Shown here: in pieces, positions 1 to 8,147 of the stretch
Layout of the letters: the number at the start of each line of letters is the position of its first letter
Numbering within the stretch: position 1 is the first letter of the stretch
NCBI GenBank assembly: GCA_964455375.1
Contig: CAYVXE010000071.1
Span: forward strand, 1 to 22,716
From: CAYVXE01 sp964455375
GTDB lineage: Bacteria > Zhuqueibacterota > Zhuqueibacteria > Oceanimicrobiales > Oceanimicrobiaceae
Length of the DNA stretch: 22,716 bases
Direction: 5' to 3'
Notes under the pieces: generated by a model
What the model saw: only the letters and a program-made list of their open reading frames with translations
Told to the model about the DNA's origin: nothing
Database searches by the model: none
Translations under genes and position numbers: made by a program

Positions 1-743
1 ATAAGCTGAATGCTTTTGCAGAGTGTAAAGATTTTCTTTCTCTGCGCCAGCAATTTTATGAAGAAGTTCGAAAATTAAACCGTATACACCACCCCAACAT
101 TAGCGTTATGTACGAAGCAGGCGAAGAAAATGAACTGCTGTATTTAGCAAGGGAATATGTAGAAGGATTATCCGTTAATAAATTCCTGTTTCGTCACGGT
201 ATGCCAAAACTTAATATTGTGCTTGAGCTTTATTCCAAAATCTGTAAAGTCATTTTGTTCTTTCACTACCAAAAAATTTGGCACAAAAACCTGAAACCGA
301 ACAATATTTTCATCACGCCGCAAAATGAAATCAAACTTCTCGATGGCGGCATGATGCGGGTAAACTGCAACAATAAAATTGCCATCCAAAATCCCGATGC
401 CTTACTTTACACTGCACCGGAACAAATTCAATCACAGAGAATTACCCAGACCTGCGACATTTTCCAACTGGCGGTTTCACTATATAAATCTCTTACGGGA
501 AAACATCCTTTTAAAGCCCGGACTATTGAAGATATAAAAATAAAAATACTCACAGAAGAGCCGGCACCACCATCTGCTTACCGGGAGGATATTCCCGATG
601 ACCTCGACGACGTTATCCTGAAAGCGCTGACAAAAAATCCAGGCAGGCGGTTTCATTCCATCCAGGAATTTGAAGCGGAATTGCTGGGGATCTACAATAT
701 TTACAAAGCGGCAAACAGAAAAAACATGTTTGATATATTTTAA
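1..743 (+). CDS. Ser/Thr protein kinase-like protein, 5'-truncated, probable pseudokinase
   Basis: The frame is open from base 3 and is cut by the window edge, so the glycine-rich loop and the VAIK lysine are not visible. About 246 residues remain and are purely the kinase fold, with no membrane segment or sensor domain after it. Visible landmarks are the alpha-C region FYEEVRKLNRIHHPNI (Glu at residue 21 of the fragment), the catalytic loop HKNLKPNN, the metal-binding motif as DGG instead of DFG, and an intact APE (YTAPEQ). In the catalytic loop the HRD aspartate is Asn (AAC codon, 288-290), while Lys and the following Asn are kept. Known kinases need that Asp as catalytic base, so I infer weak or no phosphotransfer and perhaps a scaffolding or regulatory role. 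The gene ends directly against the convergent polA stop. Fold assignment is firm; inactivity is inference. Confidence 0.85.
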   Translation, partial: KLNAFAECKDFLSLRQQFYEEVRKLNRIHHPNISVMYEAGEENELLYLAREYVEGLSVNKFLFRHGMPKLNIVLELYSKICKVILFFHYQKIWHKNLKPNNIFITPQNEIKLLDGGMMRVNCNNKIAIQNPDALLYTAPEQIQSQRITQTCDIFQLAVSLYKSLTGKHPFKARTIEDIKIKILTEEPAPPSAYREDIPDDLDDVILKALTKNPGRRFHSIQEFEAELLGIYNIYKAANRKNMFDIF

Positions 744-3485
744 TTAGTGCGCTTCAAGCCAATTAGGGCCAACGCCAACCTCTGCCTTAATTGGTACATC
801 CAATGTCATGGCGCCTTCCATTTCTTCTTTCACTAATCGTTGCATGTCCAGCAACTCCCCTTTCGGCACCTCAAAAACCAACTCATCGTGTACCTGCATG
901 ATCATTTTCGTCTGATAATTTCCTGCTTTTAACTTTTTCCAGATATTGATCATGGCCACTTTTATGAGTTCTGCCGCTGTTCCCTGAATCGGTGTGTTCA
1001 CGGCTGTTCGTTTAGCAAATTCACGGATATTGTGATTTTTGCTCTTTATCTCCGGCAAATACCGCCTGCGGTTCAGCAGCGTCGTCACATAGCCCTTTTC
1101 TTCCACCTGGCGGTGCATTTTGTAAATAAATTCCTGCACCTTTGTGTATTGGGCAAAATAATTCAGGATAAAATCCCTGGCTTCTTCATTGGAGATGTGC
1201 AGCCGCGAAGCCAGGCCGTACACCCCCATTCCGTACATGATGCCGAAATTTATTTCCTTGGCACGGCGCCGGTGCTCCGGTGTGAGATTCTCCGGAGCCA
1301 CACCGAATACCAGTGACGCGGTTTTTGTATGAATGTCCTCTTCATTCTTAAAAGCCTCAATTAAAACAGGATCGCCGGAAAGATGTGCCATAATGCGAAG
1401 TTCAACTTGTGAATAATCTGCATCCAGAATGACGAAGTCTTCATCTTCCGGTATGAAGGCGCGGCGGATTTCCCTGCCGATTTCCGTGCGGATGGGAATA
1501 TTTTGCAAATTGGGATCGCTGGATGACAATCTGCCAGTTGCAGCAACTGTTTGATTGTAAGAGGTGTGCAGCCGACCTGTTTCCGGATTGACCAGACTGG
1601 GCAGGGCGTCCACATAAGTTGATTTTAACTTTGTTAATTCCCTGTACTCCAGTAATTTTTTCGGAAGATCATGAATCTGAGCTAACTCTTCGAGCACCTT
1701 TGCATCGGTTGAGTAGCCGGTTTTTGTGCGCTTTTTTCGCGGTAAAGAAAGTTTTTCAAATAAGATAGTTCCCAACTGCTGTGTAGAGTTTATGTTAAAG
1801 GCTTCCCCGGCCATCGCATAAATATCTTCCACAAGCCGGGTCAGTTTGTCTCCCATTTTTCCCGACATGCGGCTTAAAAAATCCAGGTCCAGAGAGACGC
1901 CGTTTTTTTCCACCTCCAGTAAGACACGAATGAGCGGCAGTTCCACATCATTGAAAAGGTCCTCCAAATTTCCCTTCCGCAACTGCGGTTCGAAAATTTG
2001 TTTTAGTTTTAACGTAATATCCGCATCTTCGCAAGCGTACTTAGCAACCCTTTCAACATCGATATCCGCAAAGCTCAGTTGCTTCTTACCCTTGCCGATT
2101 AAATCGGATGTTGGAATTTTCACAAAATTCAAATGTTCCAAAGCCAGTGCATCCAAATTGTGTTGGCGCAGGGTCGGATTGATAAGATACGAGGCCACCA
2201 TGGTATCGAAGTTCACGCCCTGCATTGAAATGCCATGTCGCTCCAAAACAAGCATATCATATTTGATGTTATGACCGATTTTCTTGATATTTGAATTTTC
2301 TAAAATCGGTTTTAATGCGTTGTTCAATGAGAGCGTAGCGAACAGAGCTTCATCATTTTTCAAAAACATTTCCCGCTGAATGTCAGTAACCCCATTTGCT
2401 TCGGTTTTTCGTCTTTCTACATGAACAGGCAGATAAAAGGCTTCTCCCGGTTTAAAGGAAAAAGCAATGCCGACCACCTCGGCACGCATGGGGTCTTTAT
2501 TTGTGGTTTCCAAATCGATAACAAACTGCCTTGCAGCGTTTAGTGCGGATTTAAGCTTCAGAAAATCCTCTTGTGTGGAAATAATCGAATAGTGGGCATC
2601 CGTTTTTACTTGCCCGGTTTGAAATCTTTCCAGGAAACTATTGAACTCCAAGTCTTTCACTAAGTCGACAATTTTATCGGTGTGAGGATCTGCCTTTTTC
2701 AGAGCCTCCAATTCCATTTGCAGCGGAACATTCGTATCTATTCGCACGAGCTTTTTGGAAAGCAACGCAACGTCCGGACTTGCAAGCAGATTCTCCCTGA
2801 CGTTGGCTCGCTTCACCTGTTCAGCATTTTCCAGAACCTGTTCAAGTGACCCGAATTCCCGGATTAACTGCACTGCAGTCTTTTTCCCAACTCCTTTTAC
2901 ACCGGGAACATTATCAGACGCGTCTCCCATCAAGCCAAGATAGTCGACAATTTTTTCCGGCGGCACACCGACTTTTTCCTCCACCCCTGCTGCATCCAAT
3001 ATTTCAACAGCCTCACCAGCACGTTTGGGATTGTAGAGTTTAATGTGATCATCCACCAACTGCATAAAGTCCTTGTCACCGCTTACGAGGTAAACGTCGA
3101 GATTTTCATTTTGAGCCTGTTTTGCGATGGTACCGATAACATCGTCCGCTTCAAATCCGTCTATTTCTATGCGCGGGATATTTAAAGCATCGATCACTTC
3201 ATGAATGGTTGGAATTTGATCGCGCATATCGTCAGGCATTTTTTCACGCGTGGCTTTGTAGGCAGGGTACTGTTCATGCCGAAAGGTGGGACCTTTGGGG
3301 TCGAACACAACAGCGAGATAATCCGGATTCTCATTGTCCATGATCATAAAAAGAAATCTTAAAAAGCCGAATACCGCACTGGTATTTTGCCCTTTTGAAT
3401 TGATTAAAGGATTCTTGATAAAAGCAAAATAAGACCGGTAAGCAATAGCTGAACCGTCGATGAGAAACAGCGATTTTAATGGCAT
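744..3485 (-). CDS. polA: DNA polymerase I (5'-nuclease, 3'-5' exonuclease, polymerase)
   Basis: A complete 913-aa family A DNA polymerase that fills gaps and removes primers during replication and repair. The 5'-nuclease domain covers about residues 1-290, with DGSAIAYRS, GDKDFMQL and the helix-3-turn-helix GDASDNVPGVKGVGKKTA. The proofreading domain (about 297-500) keeps all its metal ligands: D324/E326 (VIDLETT), N406/D410 (HNIKYD) and Y483/D487 (YACEDAD). It should therefore proofread, unlike the degenerate exonuclease of Taq-type enzymes. The polymerase domain has motif A (ILDADYSQVELR, about 687-698), motif B (RRAKEINFGIMYG, Phe at the position that discriminates against dideoxynucleotides) and motif C (MQVHDELVFEV). 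The start is supported by AAGGA six bases upstream on the minus strand. It diverges from the DUF3467 gene and converges without spacing on the kinase-like gene. Confidence 0.98.
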   Translation of the reverse strand: MPLKSLFLIDGSAIAYRSYFAFIKNPLINSKGQNTSAVFGFLRFLFMIMDNENPDYLAVVFDPKGPTFRHEQYPAYKATREKMPDDMRDQIPTIHEVIDALNIPRIEIDGFEADDVIGTIAKQAQNENLDVYLVSGDKDFMQLVDDHIKLYNPKRAGEAVEILDAAGVEEKVGVPPEKIVDYLGLMGDASDNVPGVKGVGKKTAVQLIREFGSLEQVLENAEQVKRANVRENLLASPDVALLSKKLVRIDTNVPLQMELEALKKADPHTDKIVDLVKDLEFNSFLERFQTGQVKTDAHYSIISTQEDFLKLKSALNAARQFVIDLETTNKDPMRAEVVGIAFSFKPGEAFYLPVHVERRKTEANGVTDIQREMFLKNDEALFATLSLNNALKPILENSNIKKIGHNIKYDMLVLERHGISMQGVNFDTMVASYLINPTLRQHNLDALALEHLNFVKIPTSDLIGKGKKQLSFADIDVERVAKYACEDADITLKLKQIFEPQLRKGNLEDLFNDVELPLIRVLLEVEKNGVSLDLDFLSRMSGKMGDKLTRLVEDIYAMAGEAFNINSTQQLGTILFEKLSLPRKKRTKTGYSTDAKVLEELAQIHDLPKKLLEYRELTKLKSTYVDALPSLVNPETGRLHTSYNQTVAATGRLSSSDPNLQNIPIRTEIGREIRRAFIPEDEDFVILDADYSQVELRIMAHLSGDPVLIEAFKNEEDIHTKTASLVFGVAPENLTPEHRRRAKEINFGIMYGMGVYGLASRLHISNEEARDFILNYFAQYTKVQEFIYKMHRQVEEKGYVTTLLNRRRYLPEIKSKNHNIREFAKRTAVNTPIQGTAAELIKVAMINIWKKLKAGNYQTKMIMQVHDELVFEVPKGELLDMQRLVKEEMEGAMTLDVPIKAEVGVGPNWLEAH

Positions 3486-3594
3486 CGATTTTCCTTACGA
3501 TAAACAATCGTACAATTAAACAGACCTTTTATATTTTTTGAATAAAAACAATATAAAAAAATTTCATAAAGAATCAAATTCAGAAGAATTACGT

Positions 3595-3623
3595 TTGAAC
3601 ATTTCACATTTATTTTATATCTT
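3595..3623 (+). promoter_or_regulatory. sigma70-like promoter of the DUF3467 gene
   Basis: TTGAAC (3595-3600) and TATCTT (3618-3623) are separated by exactly 17 bp. A start near 3630 would leave a leader of about 27 nt, which includes the ribosome site GAGAGGA at 3641-3647, nine bases before the ATG. The sequence around it is very AT-rich. I could not pick a convincing matching promoter for the divergent polA. Confidence 0.55.
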
Positions 3624-3656
3624 TCACCGGACCATAAAACGAGAGGACAATGTAAA

Positions 3657-3992
3657 ATGAACCCAACGAATCCCAATCAGCAAATTAACGTAGAATTAGG
3701 TGAAAAAGAAGCAGAAGGTATTTATTCGAATCTGGCGCTCATTTCACATTCGCCGGCTGAATTCGTCATCGACTTTACACGTATGCTGCCGGGTGTACCC
3801 AAAACAAAAGTTTACGCCAGGATCATCATGACACCACAACATGCTAAATCTTTTCTCAATGCTTTGAAAGACAACGTGGATAAGTATGAAAAACAGTTTG
3901 GGGAAGTAAAACTGCATAGCACTCCTGCAAACATGCAACAGCCCATCGGGTTTCAAGGCACCCAGACGAATAGCGACAAAGAATCAAAATAA
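3657..3992 (+). CDS. DUF3467 domain-containing protein
   Basis: A 111-aa protein matching the DUF3467 family almost end to end (about residues 12-82): EAEGIYSNLALISHSPAEF, then PGVPKTKVYARIIMTP and a helical tail HAKSFLNALKDNVDKYE. The family is widespread in bacteria and, to my knowledge, has no established function. The last 25 residues are polar, Gln/Asn-rich and probably disordered. There is no signal peptide or membrane segment, so it is likely cytoplasmic. It has its own promoter and a clear ribosome site (GAGAGGA). It is divergent from polA, and the spacing does not show functional coupling. Family assignment is confident; the role is unknown. Confidence 0.9.
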   Translation: MNPTNPNQQINVELGEKEAEGIYSNLALISHSPAEFVIDFTRMLPGVPKTKVYARIIMTPQHAKSFLNALKDNVDKYEKQFGEVKLHSTPANMQQPIGFQGTQTNSDKESK

Positions 3993-4161
3993 TTAGCAGG
4001 CGAAAAATCTGCTCCGTGTATGATTCAAACCTTTTGACCCGGCGCGGCTGCATCCAGCGTTACAACATGGCAACGAAATTGTCAATCAATGAACGCGTCA
4101 GACAACTAACCTTTGGCTTAGTCGTCCTGTTAATTCGGCGTCGAGACTTCTCGCCAACTGT

Positions 4162-4185
4162 GTTCCAAAATAGAAATTTTGGAAC
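4162..4185. repeat. 24-bp perfect palindrome with a partial second copy at 4445-4460
   Basis: GTTCCAAAAT (4162-4171), loop agaa, ATTTTGGAAC (4176-4185): ten perfect pairs. The right arm and its flank (ATTTTGGAACAAGAAG, 4176-4191) recur at 4445-4460 with one mismatch, preceded by a decayed left arm (gttgcca). No T tract follows on either strand, so a terminator is less likely than a dispersed palindromic element. Confidence 0.6.
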
Positions 4186-4626
4186 AAGAAGTAAAAACCT
4201 GTAGTGTAGGCTTCAGCCCGCCGGTGCAAAAACCTGATGGTACCAACAACGGTTCATTCACCGGTTGTTCAAGCGCCCGCAAAGGAAAACGCTGCTTTGA
4301 TGTGCAATGCGTCGGCGCCCCCACCTTGCATGAGCATTTCATGAAACACCGAAGGTCACCGGAGAACACCGAAAAATCGGAGTTAGCTAATTATTGATCA
4401 TTTGAACGTTAATATTGGGATTTTCGTCTTTCACGCTCGTTGCCATTTGGGAACAAGAAGCACACCTTTGCGATTTGTCCTCCAGGCGCCCGCTTGACTC
4501 AAAATTTACACATTCGTCATTCATAATTGTCGCTACCTTCCTATCCCACACCCTTTTTCCTCATAACCCCTTTTGTACATTGCAAAGCGCTGCTTTGTTC
4601 AGTCGAGTGAATAAAAGTGCCCAGGG

Positions 4627-4655
4627 TTCTGTTTCACAGGGTAGTGAAAACAGAA
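4627..4655 (+). promoter_or_regulatory. Hairpin immediately before the candidate TTG start
   Basis: TTCTGTTTCAC (4627-4637) pairs with GTGAAAACAGAA (4644-4655), 11 pairs with one bulged base and the six-base loop AGGGTA. The loop holds the only purine-rich ribosome-site-like sequence near the start. If transcribed it could control access to the start at 4657 or 4684. The structure is read from the sequence; a regulatory role is a guess. Confidence 0.35.
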
Positions 4656-4656
4656 A

Positions 4657-6471
4657 TTGATTGCATTCAATGACGGTAAAGCAATGCTCTTTTCAGCGTT
4701 AAGAATAAGGAATTCTTTGAAGGCGCTTGCGTCTCTCAAAACTCACCCCTGTTCGGATGTGCTCATCGATATTGTTACGGGAGAGACCCACATCAGTTCT
4801 GCCGGGTATCCCTACATTTGCGACGGTTGTTTTCAGCTCTTTATTGGCCAGGTCTGCCACCTGTTTGAGGATGGAGAAACGGTTCTTTCCTGGTTGAACA
4901 TTCTTGAAAAAGAATTACCCAACTTTGATACCGCGTCGGATGAAAGGGAATCCGTAAACCGCGCCATTAAAGTTTTGCGCACTATCGTCTTCACGGCAGG
5001 TATCACGGCGCCGCCCGATTTGTGGGTTTTGCGCCAGGTCTTGTCTGCACACAAACAGTTGGGTACGCTGGATTGGCTATTGTCGGGACAGGTTCTGAAG
5101 CCCCCATTTTTTGCTAAAATGCAAGGGCTGAATGTCAAACAGTTGGAAATTGATTTACATTTTCTCCATGCGCGAGGGTACCTTACGACGACAGCTACCG
5201 GTTTCCTGATTACGAAAAACAAACACATTGACGACGTATTCCGGATGGTACAGCCACTGAAAAAAAATTATCAGACAAATATGGTTGGAAAAATAACTGA
5301 CTGGTTTTCTGGAAAAAGCCGGGACAATTCTTCCCGGAGATTTCTGCAAGACTGGCTCGATTTCGCAGCCAAACCGCGCCCCACCGGTAGCTGGATTGCC
5401 AATTATTATCAAATAGAATTGGGCTATCGGTTAGTGCTGCTTGTACTCGGATTGAGGGTCAATGAGCTGACCGGACAGCTTAAAGAAGGCGTGTCATTCG
5501 CGGCACATGTACCCGGAATCTTTCCGGAACTGAACCGCATCTTTGACTCAGCCTATTTGATCAAAAATAACCGGGTTACGCAATTAGGTGCGAGAGTCTT
5601 TGCAAGAGGGCCAGGTCCTTTCGGTATCATTGCAGCGTACCATCCCTATCTCACTAATCTACCTGTAATCCTGACCTCAACATGGGTGCAATCGTGGGTT
5701 TGCCGCGGCGAAAATGTCGCTGCCAGTCAGGACGCCAATCGCAAAACATTTCAAGCGGCAAACAGTGCATTAGATGCATTTTGCAAAGAGAGCAAATTCC
5801 AGTATGATGTCTTCATTGAACATGCTGTGGGCCAGGGCGAAGCAACCCGGCAGCGTTTTGAGAGGAGCGGCGAGAAAACCATTCGCTATTTCGGCGCCGA
5901 TCTTGAAGACGCGGCGATCGAACAAGCCATCGAACAGCAAAAAAAGGGAGATTTACCCACCAACATGCAGTTCATCCGTTGTGCTGATATCGGTGAACCG
6001 CAGCGGGTGATCGGATACCTGCAAAAGCAAAATCTATCCTCAGAATCTGCAGTCATGATGGTTGGTAACGGTTTTCATGAAATTCGTCGACAAACGAATG
6101 AAAAAATGATCGCAGTTTTCAGGCAGTATCAGGAAGCCGGCATCGTTCTGATATTTACGGAAGAATCCGCTTTAAACGACGATGATTTGTTAAATAGCGC
6201 CTGGAACACCTATCATGCAGGTTTCCGGTATGTGCATGAAATATCGGGACAGGGCTTGAGACCCTCTGAGGACGAGGGTGCTGAACCGGCGACCTGGAGC
6301 TGGCACAAATGCGCTACTCATGGCGGCTATGTTATCCTCGAGAAATTCTCTCATCGCACCAGAACGATCTATCCCTACAAAAAGTCACGCCGAAAAAACC
6401 CATCTATCAGCGTTACGTATTTCTGCATTCCACAAAAATTAGCAGTCAGGTTGAGCGGGGACATCACCTGA
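4657..6471 (+). CDS. Large methyltransferase-like protein of unrecognised family
   Basis: A 604-aa protein I cannot assign to a named family. Residues about 160-200 (QLEIDLHFLHARGYLTTTAT) resemble a winged helix, as found before the catalytic domain in many small-molecule O-methyltransferases. Residues about 383-535 read as a Rossmann-type methyltransferase core: a loose motif I (VFIEHAVGQGEATRQRF), an acidic strand end (RYFGADLEDAAI) and a strand-4-like segment (SAVMMVGNGFHEIR). Motif I is not the usual DxGxGxG, so S-adenosylmethionine binding is uncertain. The N-terminus has a CDGC pair (C55, C58). There is no signal peptide. The start may be TTG 4657 or ATG 4684; an in-frame stop at 4645 rules out anything longer, and neither start has a standard ribosome site. 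It converges on the zinc-ribbon/TPR gene. Confidence 0.7.
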   Translation: MIAFNDGKAMLFSALRIRNSLKALASLKTHPCSDVLIDIVTGETHISSAGYPYICDGCFQLFIGQVCHLFEDGETVLSWLNILEKELPNFDTASDERESVNRAIKVLRTIVFTAGITAPPDLWVLRQVLSAHKQLGTLDWLLSGQVLKPPFFAKMQGLNVKQLEIDLHFLHARGYLTTTATGFLITKNKHIDDVFRMVQPLKKNYQTNMVGKITDWFSGKSRDNSSRRFLQDWLDFAAKPRPTGSWIANYYQIELGYRLVLLVLGLRVNELTGQLKEGVSFAAHVPGIFPELNRIFDSAYLIKNNRVTQLGARVFARGPGPFGIIAAYHPYLTNLPVILTSTWVQSWVCRGENVAASQDANRKTFQAANSALDAFCKESKFQYDVFIEHAVGQGEATRQRFERSGEKTIRYFGADLEDAAIEQAIEQQKKGDLPTNMQFIRCADIGEPQRVIGYLQKQNLSSESAVMMVGNGFHEIRRQTNEKMIAVFRQYQEAGIVLIFTEESALNDDDLLNSAWNTYHAGFRYVHEISGQGLRPSEDEGAEPATWSWHKCATHGGYVILEKFSHRTRTIYPYKKSRRKNPSISVTYFCIPQKLAVRLSGDIT

Positions 6472-6523
6472 GAACAGCGCAGCCAACAGGAAGGAAGCTC
6501 TGAAAGACCGGCACAATGACAAA

Positions 6524-6561
6524 AATGGCTGCCTAATAATAATAACTTTTAAGCAGCCATT
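6524..6561 (-). terminator. Rho-independent terminator-like stem-loop between convergent genes
   Basis: AATGGCTGC (6524-6532) pairs perfectly with GCAGCCATT (6553-6561) across a 20-nt AT-rich loop. Read on the minus strand, the stem runs straight into ATTTTTG. This fits termination of the zinc-ribbon/TPR gene, whose stop is at 6593. On the plus strand no T tract follows, so its effect on the convergent gene is less clear. The long loop lowers confidence. Confidence 0.5.
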
Positions 6562-6592
6562 CACATTACTTCGGACAAACCTCATCGATCGA

Positions 6593-7303
6593 TCACTCAT
6601 CGGTCTTCTGTTCATTCAACCGCTTCTGAGCATCTAAAGCGAACTGCGTTCCAGGGTAATCAGAGATAATTTTCTGCCAGTACTCCCGTGCCTTATCATG
6701 CTCGTGTATGGAATCATAAATATCAGCCAGATCGCTTAAAGCAAAAACAAAATCCGGTTCTTTATCCAAAATCCCTTGAAGAATTTCAATAGCCTTATCT
6801 TTATTTTTGAGATTGAAATATGTTCTCGCCAAATATATTTTGGTTTGATTATTATCAGGCTCTACCGCAAGATGCATTTCAAAATATTCCCGCGCTTTTG
6901 CAAAACTGCCTGCGATGTAAAACATGTTTCCCAAGCTATCCATTGCTGCAACATTCTTCGGGTCCTCTTCAACGGCCTTTTTCAATCGGTCGAGCATTTC
7001 ATGAACCTTTTCCATGTTGGCAGACATCGCCTGGTTCTGGCTGGTTGACGTAGCAGTGGGGGCGCTTAAGCTGCCAGGATCCTGATTTTTCCAGAAAAGC
7101 AAAACCACAATCAATATGAACACCGGAATAAATAAATATGCCCCATATTTGTTCAACCAACTTTGATGCGGCAAATCTACTTTCGACGTTCCGGCTGCCT
7201 TCACCGAATCCCCATTCTGTCCTTTGACAGGGGCACCGCAATTATGACAAAAACGGGCACTCTCTTTCAATTCATTTCCGCATTCCGTACAAAATAACGC
7301 CAT
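6593..7303 (-). CDS. Zinc-ribbon, single-TM, TPR-repeat protein
   Basis: A 236-aa protein in three parts. An N-terminal zinc ribbon has four cysteines (C5, C8, C19, C22; CTEC and CHNC). After a linker, one hydrophobic helix spans about residues 54-71 (AYLFIPVFILIVVLLFW). From about 95 to 225 there are tetratricopeptide repeats with the usual spacing (for example SLGNMFYIAGSFAKAREYF and YLARTYFNLKNKDKAIEIL). The likely topology is ribbon in the cytoplasm and TPRs in the periplasm, anchored by the helix; this is inferred from the absence of a cleavable signal. TPRs usually dock partner proteins, but no partner is identified by context. The start is very well supported: AGGAGGAGG lies just before the ATG. 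plsY lies upstream on the same strand, 199 bp away, so co-transcription is possible but not shown. Confidence 0.85.
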   Translation of the reverse strand: MALFCTECGNELKESARFCHNCGAPVKGQNGDSVKAAGTSKVDLPHQSWLNKYGAYLFIPVFILIVVLLFWKNQDPGSLSAPTATSTSQNQAMSANMEKVHEMLDRLKKAVEEDPKNVAAMDSLGNMFYIAGSFAKAREYFEMHLAVEPDNNQTKIYLARTYFNLKNKDKAIEILQGILDKEPDFVFALSDLADIYDSIHEHDKAREYWQKIISDYPGTQFALDAQKRLNEQKTDE

Positions 7304-7367
7304 ATCCTCCTCCTGTATTAAATTTTATCAAAATTCACAATAAATAATTCGAAGCCACAAATATCTA

Positions 7368-7478
7368 GATTACAGATTTAACAGATGTAAAGGACTTTCA
7401 CAGATTCTTTTCTTATGTTTATGATCCTACAGTCCAAAGCTTTTGTAATTTGCCTAATCCGTTTGCATCTGTGTAATC
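7368..7478. repeat. Imperfect inverted repeat of GATTACA/CAGATG words
   Basis: GATTACA, seven extra bases and CAGATGTAAAGGA (7368-7394) recur in inverted form at 7458-7478 (reverse complement GATTACACAGATGCAAACGGA). CAGATT words also occur between the arms. The arms are about 63 bp apart, in the AT-rich spacer between plsY and the zinc-ribbon gene. It resembles low-complexity intergenic repeat rather than a terminator. Confidence 0.4.
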
Positions 7479-7502
7479 AGTGTTCATTTCTTTTAATCAA
7501 AT

Positions 7503-8147
7503 TTAAATATTTCGATTAAACGGATTTTTACTAAACCGGTTCTCGGTCCCATTCAATAATCTTTTGATGTTAGCCCGGTGCTTAAAAACGATGAGACCAC
7601 TGACAAAAAAACTGAACATGATAAAAGAATGCGATACATCTTCCATCAAAAACCGGTTAAAAGAAATTAAAATCAAAGGTAGCGCTGATGCTGAAACCAT
7701 TGAGCCCAGAGACACATACCGGGTTGCAAAAACCGTAACCAAAAAAATAAATAAACAGATCACAGCCGCCCAGGGGCAAAGCCCGATAAGCACACCACCT
7801 GCCGTGGCCACACCCTTTCCTCCTTTAAACTTGGCAAGAACTGTCCAAATATGCCCGATAATGACCGATCCTCCTGCCAGTATTTGGACAAGCTCATTGC
7901 TTACAAACACCGGGTCAATTCTGATTTTCGATACCAGCAGCACTGCCAGAATCCCCTTGCCCACATCAACTAAAGCGACAATAACTCCGGCCTTCCATCC
8001 AAGAACGCGAAATGCGTTCGTACCACCGGCATTCTTACTGCCAAATTCACGGATATCAATGCGCCACGTCATTCTTCCCATCACAACCGCAGACGGAAAT
8101 GAACCTATCAGGTAGGACAGTAACATAACTAAAATGATTGAATACAT
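7503..8147 (-). CDS. plsY: Acyl-phosphate:glycerol-3-phosphate acyltransferase PlsY
   Basis: A 214-aa integral inner-membrane enzyme that transfers an acyl chain from acyl-phosphate to glycerol-3-phosphate, the first acylation step of phospholipid synthesis. It shows the family's conserved motifs: GSFPSAVVMGR near the N-terminus, REFGSKNAGGTNAFRVLG, and GHIWTVLAKFKGGKGVATAGG with the conserved GGKG. Hydrophobic segments fit about five membrane helices. I place the start at 8147 (MYSIILV) because AGGAG sits seven bases upstream on the minus strand and the first helix begins there. An in-frame ATG at 8201 would add 18 basic residues atypical of the family. Length is normal. The partner PlsX is not in this window. 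Confidence 0.95.
   Translation of the reverse strand: MYSIILVMLLSYLIGSFPSAVVMGRMTWRIDIREFGSKNAGGTNAFRVLGWKAGVIVALVDVGKGILAVLLVSKIRIDPVFVSNELVQILAGGSVIIGHIWTVLAKFKGGKGVATAGGVLIGLCPWAAVICLFIFLVTVFATRYVSLGSMVSASALPLILISFNRFLMEDVSHSFIMFSFFVSGLIVFKHRANIKRLLNGTENRFSKNPFNRNI

Larger units (their letters stand above)
3993..4656. other. 664-bp non-coding stretch with decayed dispersed repeats
   Basis: No convincing gene is present. The three short open frames here (4016-4204, 4179-4397, 4415-4660) overlap, lack family signatures and lack ribosome sites. Part of the stretch (about 4340-4380) is made of short CACCG-type words (CACCGAAGG, CACCGGAGAACACCGAAAAA) that look like decayed intergenic repeat. 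It also holds the palindrome at 4162-4185 and a partial second copy near 4445. A small inverted repeat CAAAGC-gct-GCTTTG lies at 4583-4597. Confidence 0.6.

Noticed and set aside
1032..1316. Open frames antisense to polA as genes
   Set aside because: They are shadows of the strongly conserved polA coding sequence, with no family features or start signals.
4179..4397. Small protein of 72 aa in the 3993-4656 stretch
   Set aside because: No ribosome site or family match; the translation follows intergenic repeat words and overlaps other equally weak frames.
4583..4597. CAAAGC-gct-GCTTTG as a terminator
   Set aside because: Only six pairs and no T tract on either strand.
6309..6503. Frameshifted C-terminal continuation of the methyltransferase-like gene
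   Set aside because: The main frame reads smoothly to its own stop, and the alternative frame shows no clear family continuity.
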